A stretch of DNA of 64,000 nt from Sequoia sempervirens. Taxonomy: Eukaryota; Streptophyta; Pinopsida; Cupressales; Cupressaceae. Positions within the stretch are counted from its first letter, which is position 1; each line of letters opens with the position of its first letter. Positions 60,294 through 64,000 of the stretch are shown piece by piece. The stretch spans positions 528,317,296 through 528,381,295 of the forward strand of contig VDFB02193867.1 of assembly GCA_007258455.2 (NCBI GenBank), written 5' to 3'. The translations under genes were made by a program, and so were the position numbers. Below the pieces are notes generated by a model that saw only the letters and a program-made list of their open reading frames with translations, ran no database searches and had not been told where the DNA came from.

Positions 60294-63200
60294 TATGTTT
60301 TACCATCTGCATGCTCTCTCTTTTTTAATGCATCTATGATTTTCTCATGATCATCCATTGAAAGTGTCCATAAAAATTAATTAGCAGGCCTCCCTTGATA
60401 TCTAACTAGTTTTATATTGGTTTCCAAAATCAAATGTGAATAATGTATAATCTTCTTGTGTCTTTCATAATCTTCAAATGTAGGCAAGCCATTCTTTCTC
60501 ATCAAATGTTTTTGAAGCTAGGTGCCAACAACAACCACTTAACCAATTGGATACTCAAAGTTGTCATCATCCACTCTAGGATGTGCCAACTTATGTTTTC
60601 TCTCAAAACATTTAGCCAACCAGTAATCTGCCTCCTCTTCATTCCCCTCGGGTGCAACAACAACATATACATGTCCTGCAAAAATAAATACAAAATTCAA
60701 TAAAAAGTGACTTATATTTAATTCACGTATAAACATGCATACATACAAAATTCAACTCAATAAATAATGTAACTTCTTGTACAAGATCCAAAACACAATC
60801 ATAATCATCTGATGCAAACACTTGATTATCTTCAATTATTGTTCCATATTGAACATCTGTCGATGTAGGCGTTAAGGCTCTTTGTTTCCATTGTTTGACC
60901 CATTCCGTATTTTCACATGCCTCCCAATCACCTACAATACAAAATTGACAAAAACATTCCAATTCCCTTGTCCATATTGTCCATGTGTTTGCATTTGAAC
61001 TCTTAAATGAATGCCATTTTGCAGATCCATTAATTGTTTCAAAATCTTGTTGAGAAAAAATATCATTTTCTTCAACTAACCAAAAGAAGCGTCGAATTAT
61101 TGAGCTCTCACTTGTTCTTGTAGATAATTTGGTATTGCACCAATCTAAAATTGCACGTGCATCTCTAAATTTCACAACACCCTCAAATTTTAGTTGCTCT
61201 CTAGCAAGAGCTCTTTTCACACATGCACCCGCTCCATCGTGTTCTCCCTTACCATGACCAGCTTCAAAAAAACTCCATATGTGTTGGATATTATTTTCCT
61301 TATGAACTCTACATAACCAATAAAACATTCTAGCATTTTTGAATTGACCCATGCAATTATCTGACCATATGAGCTGTTCTAGCATTTGAATCCCTCTCTC
61401 TTTTAATTTTTTATAAAATATATCAAAACAATATTGTACAAACTTGGATGAATGTAATTGATTATCACTTACACAAAAATGGTACTCTCTCAAAAAAATT
61501 CTATTATCTTATGTACTATCTTCTGCATGTCTATAAACAATGTGAACAAATATAGCTACTTGCATTGAATTATAATACTGTGATTGAATTTCTTCTTGTG
61601 GAGCAAGAGTATAATTTTCAGCAAAATCAACAACTGACAATATAGTTCCAATTGGGAATGTGTTTTTACATAAATGAAATTGATTATCAAGCCAATGAGC
61701 ATTATGAGAGTGTTGAACATTTTAGGTACAAACTTATCTTTAAATTCATTAATAAAAGCATGCACACTAACTTTTTCCACAATTAGTTCAAAACGTTTTC
61801 CAGTTTTTCCATCTTTTAAAGAATACTCAACATTTTAAAAAAAAAATTACATCCACTAATTGTTGTCCAAATTCATCTAAACTACTTTCATGCATACATT
61901 CTCCTAATAATGAAAAGTTACCACATCTATCACATTCTCCAAAAATGCATGCTTTAAAAAAAAATGAGTTCCCATTTAAAGAGGGATCACAAATCAAACC
62001 TGCTATAAAATCTTTGATTCTTTCAGGTGGCATATTAATGCCACAAATGTCTTGCATAATTTGGTTAGCATGCAAAGTGCATAGTATATATCGAAATATA
62101 TCATAATAATAATGAAATTGTACATGAGTCTTACAACAACAAGAGATTTGTTGCTTATTAATTCTAACATACCAAGGTTTACACTTTTCGAATGATCTTT
62201 GACTTATGTTAATATTCAATGGTAAGATTGAAGCATCTAATTTTTTTTATATAATTCAATTTGAGTCATATCTAAGAGATGATTTGGATGAGGTTCATGA
62301 ATTTTGGAACCCACCCTTAATTTTAAGACATCTCTAATGTTAGGTGATACTCTTGTATTATCATGCCAAAATTTATCAATTAAAGATTTAATTTCATTAG
62401 TTAATTTCATGTCTGATCTTGGGAGTCTACCACTAAAACCCCAACATTGATTAATAGGATCCTTTTCAATACTTTCTCTTCTTTTAGCAGCTCTTATCAA
62501 AGTTCTAGGATTTACTTTTACACATTTACTAATCTTACTTAACATTCTTTCATTTGAAGTTGTTTTATCAACTAGAGCAGTTGTTATTGCACGACGAGCT
62601 GCATTCTTATCTTTTGATCGAATTTTCTTACCAATAACATCATTAGCATTAGCAACACTAGATATGACTTGTTCTATTGAATCATCTTTCTTTTTTGATT
62701 TTACAAAAACACCTAATTTTTCATCACTTTTCTCATTTTCAACATTCTCATCAATTGCACCATGAGTTGACATTGGAATCCTAATTTTTTTCTATAAAAA
62801 AATATTTTATATATTTTATTTCCATAATTTCTAATTTGTCTCGAGGAAACCTTACCATGAAGGTTATCTAGCACATCTATTCCAATTGTAAAAAAAATAT
62901 TTTCACCTTCATCTATAGGAGTTTCATTTTCATTCACACAAGGGGTTTTATTTTCATTTTCAAATGTAAAAGAGATTTCATTCTCATTTTCATCAATATG
63001 AGGGATTTCATTCTCATTTGCATTCTCATAAAATATAATTTCATCATTTTTTTGTTTCTACATTGTTTCAACCCTAATATTATTGAACTCATCAATGGTG
63101 TATCCAACCTCATCTAAACAAACAATATCAATATTATCAAAACTTGGGTTTGAACACATACTTGGATAGATTGTTTGAATAGGTGCATTTTCCATATCAT

Positions 63201-63525
63201 TGGGAGGTGGATTTGAAGACATACCTGAAGTTTTTTGCATATCATTCAAAGTTGAGGTTGAAGGCATAGTTGGGTTTGTCTCTGTAATTGCATTTTCTTC
63301 CATATTCACCATCTCCACGTTCGAATCATTTACATTCATTTCATCATTCATGGCTTCCTCTTGAACATTCTTGGAACTAGATTCTTCCAAATATTTCATT
63401 TGACAAATCCTTTCTCTCCTTTCCCTTTGCCTTTTTGCCTCATCTTTATTTGCTTGAATTTCTTCATGTGTCATTAACTTTCTACATCTTTTTTTTTGTC
63501 TTTTCTTATCACCCATGGTTACCAA
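60294..63525 (-). pseudogene. Transposase of element K, DDE/D type, multi-exon
   Basis: Begins with ATG at 63525: a basic N-terminus (R-Q-K-K-R-C-R-K), then acidic repeats. An in-frame TAG at 63058-63060 (expected CAG) is the only break in exon 1. An intron (donor G|GTAAGG near 62849, acceptor TTATAG near 62795) leads to 62773-62237. Next comes a domain with F-W-H-D-N-T-R-V-S, then a Cys cluster (C-C-C-K-T-H near 62141; C-I-F-G-E-C-D-R-C near 61949). Frame slips lie in homopolymers near 62240 and 61838 and at about 61735. Catalytic core: D-F-A-E-N-Y (Asp codon 61626-61628), W-S-D-N-C-M-G-Q-F-K-N (Asp 61359-61361) and G-H-G-K-G-E-H-D-G-A-G (Glu 61242-61244 or Asp 61236-61238). A further intron (about 60753-60676) precedes a C-terminal exon with Y-W-L-A-K-C-F-E-R-K and F-E-Y-P-I-G, ending at TAG 60293-60295. 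A donor and acceptor just beyond may add another exon near 60180. The motifs match an uncharacterised transposase-like family I know from fish and cnidarian genomes. Confidence 0.75.
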
Positions 63526-64000
63526 ACCCTTTTTGATGACAAAAAAAATAATTCAAAAAATCTATTTTCAAATTGCCACCTCCTTCAAATATTCAAAATA
63601 AAATATGTACTATGAAGATCATTTTTTCTATAAACTTTGAAGTACAAAAACATCATGAGTACATCCAAAAATTCTCTATTTCAAAATATTCTTCTAAAAT
63701 GTTCTTCTACTTGATTCCACTTCAGAAAATTCAACCTACAGTTTGTCTCTTCCAACAATTTGAATAGAATATGCCCTACACAAGACAAATTTGCAATAAA
63801 AAATGAAGAAAATGACACTTTCGGATCGTACTGCAGAAAAAAAATATTGTAGGAAAATTGTGTTTTACCAGTAATTTTTAAATTAGGGAAAAATGGCTAT
63901 ATTAGAAACGCGTACGCATTATGTTCAAGGAACACACGTGTTACATTTACCCAACGGGTGTTTGGATAATGCGTATGTGTTATGAAATGCATACACGTTT
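63526..64000. other. Right flank of transposase gene with subterminal repeats
   Basis: Promoter and 5' UTR side of the transposase. From 63907 the repeats ACGCGTACGCATTATG, ATGCGTATGTGTTATG and ATGCATACACGTTT appear. These mirror the left cluster at 53068-53214. The window ends inside this cluster, so the terminus of K is not seen. Confidence 0.65.

Overview
The window is a piece of a large, AT-rich plant genome made almost entirely of nested, decayed transposable elements. I see no host gene, rRNA or tRNA gene, or CRISPR array. The density of old Ty1/copia and Ty3/gypsy elements, the long gypsy LTRs (about 1.6-1.8 kb) and the sparse coding suggest a giant-genome plant. A gymnosperm is my best guess; that is inference.

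Layout. (1) 1-13557: a Ty1/copia element (A, + strand) is split by a complete 7.8-kb gypsy-type element (F, 1580-9400, 5-bp target duplication ATGCT). F has two LTRs, a protease with a G-patch and an acidic Ser/Pro-rich ORF, but no reverse transcriptase or integrase. (2) 13558-20620: a minus-strand copia relic (14390-18353, with one 389-bp LTR and PBS), a possible LTR with strong palindromes near 19 kb, and a second minus-strand copia fragment. (3) 20699-25320: a + strand copia relic (C) interrupted by a solo gypsy LTR (22821-24443, duplication ATAAT). (4) 25340-46409: a truncated inverted LTR, then a Tat-type gypsy element (D, 5' LTR 26177-27924) interrupted by an insert carrying a long unknown minus-strand ORF. 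D continues as protease/G-patch, RT, two RNase H domains and integrase to 40190. It meets a related element (E) tail to tail across a palindrome (40030-42480) whose arms carry fragments of an unidentified, apparently intron-containing gene. (5) 46410-52996: a copia element (B) inserted in the protease of E. (6) 52997 to beyond 64000: a DNA transposon (K) inserted in the 3' LTR of B. K has a minus-strand multi-exon DDE/D-type transposase gene, a + strand multi-exon gene with no family I recognise, repeats near both visible sides, internal CTTAAGGGG clusters and an embedded tRNA-derived SINE.

How it fits together. The nesting gives a relative order: E, then B, then K, then the SINE; A before F; C before the solo LTR. 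F and D share the PBS, LTR blocks and the protease/G-patch module, so F is probably a non-autonomous partner of D/E-like elements. Nearly all reading frames carry stops, often TAG or TGA where CAG, CGA or TGG is expected, as methylcytosine decay would produce.

The best candidates for something new are transposon K and a family of short hairpins, with stems that differ by paired changes, that recurs in the LTRs and leaders of the F/D family. All boundaries, splice sites and identities were read by eye; no alignment or database search was run.
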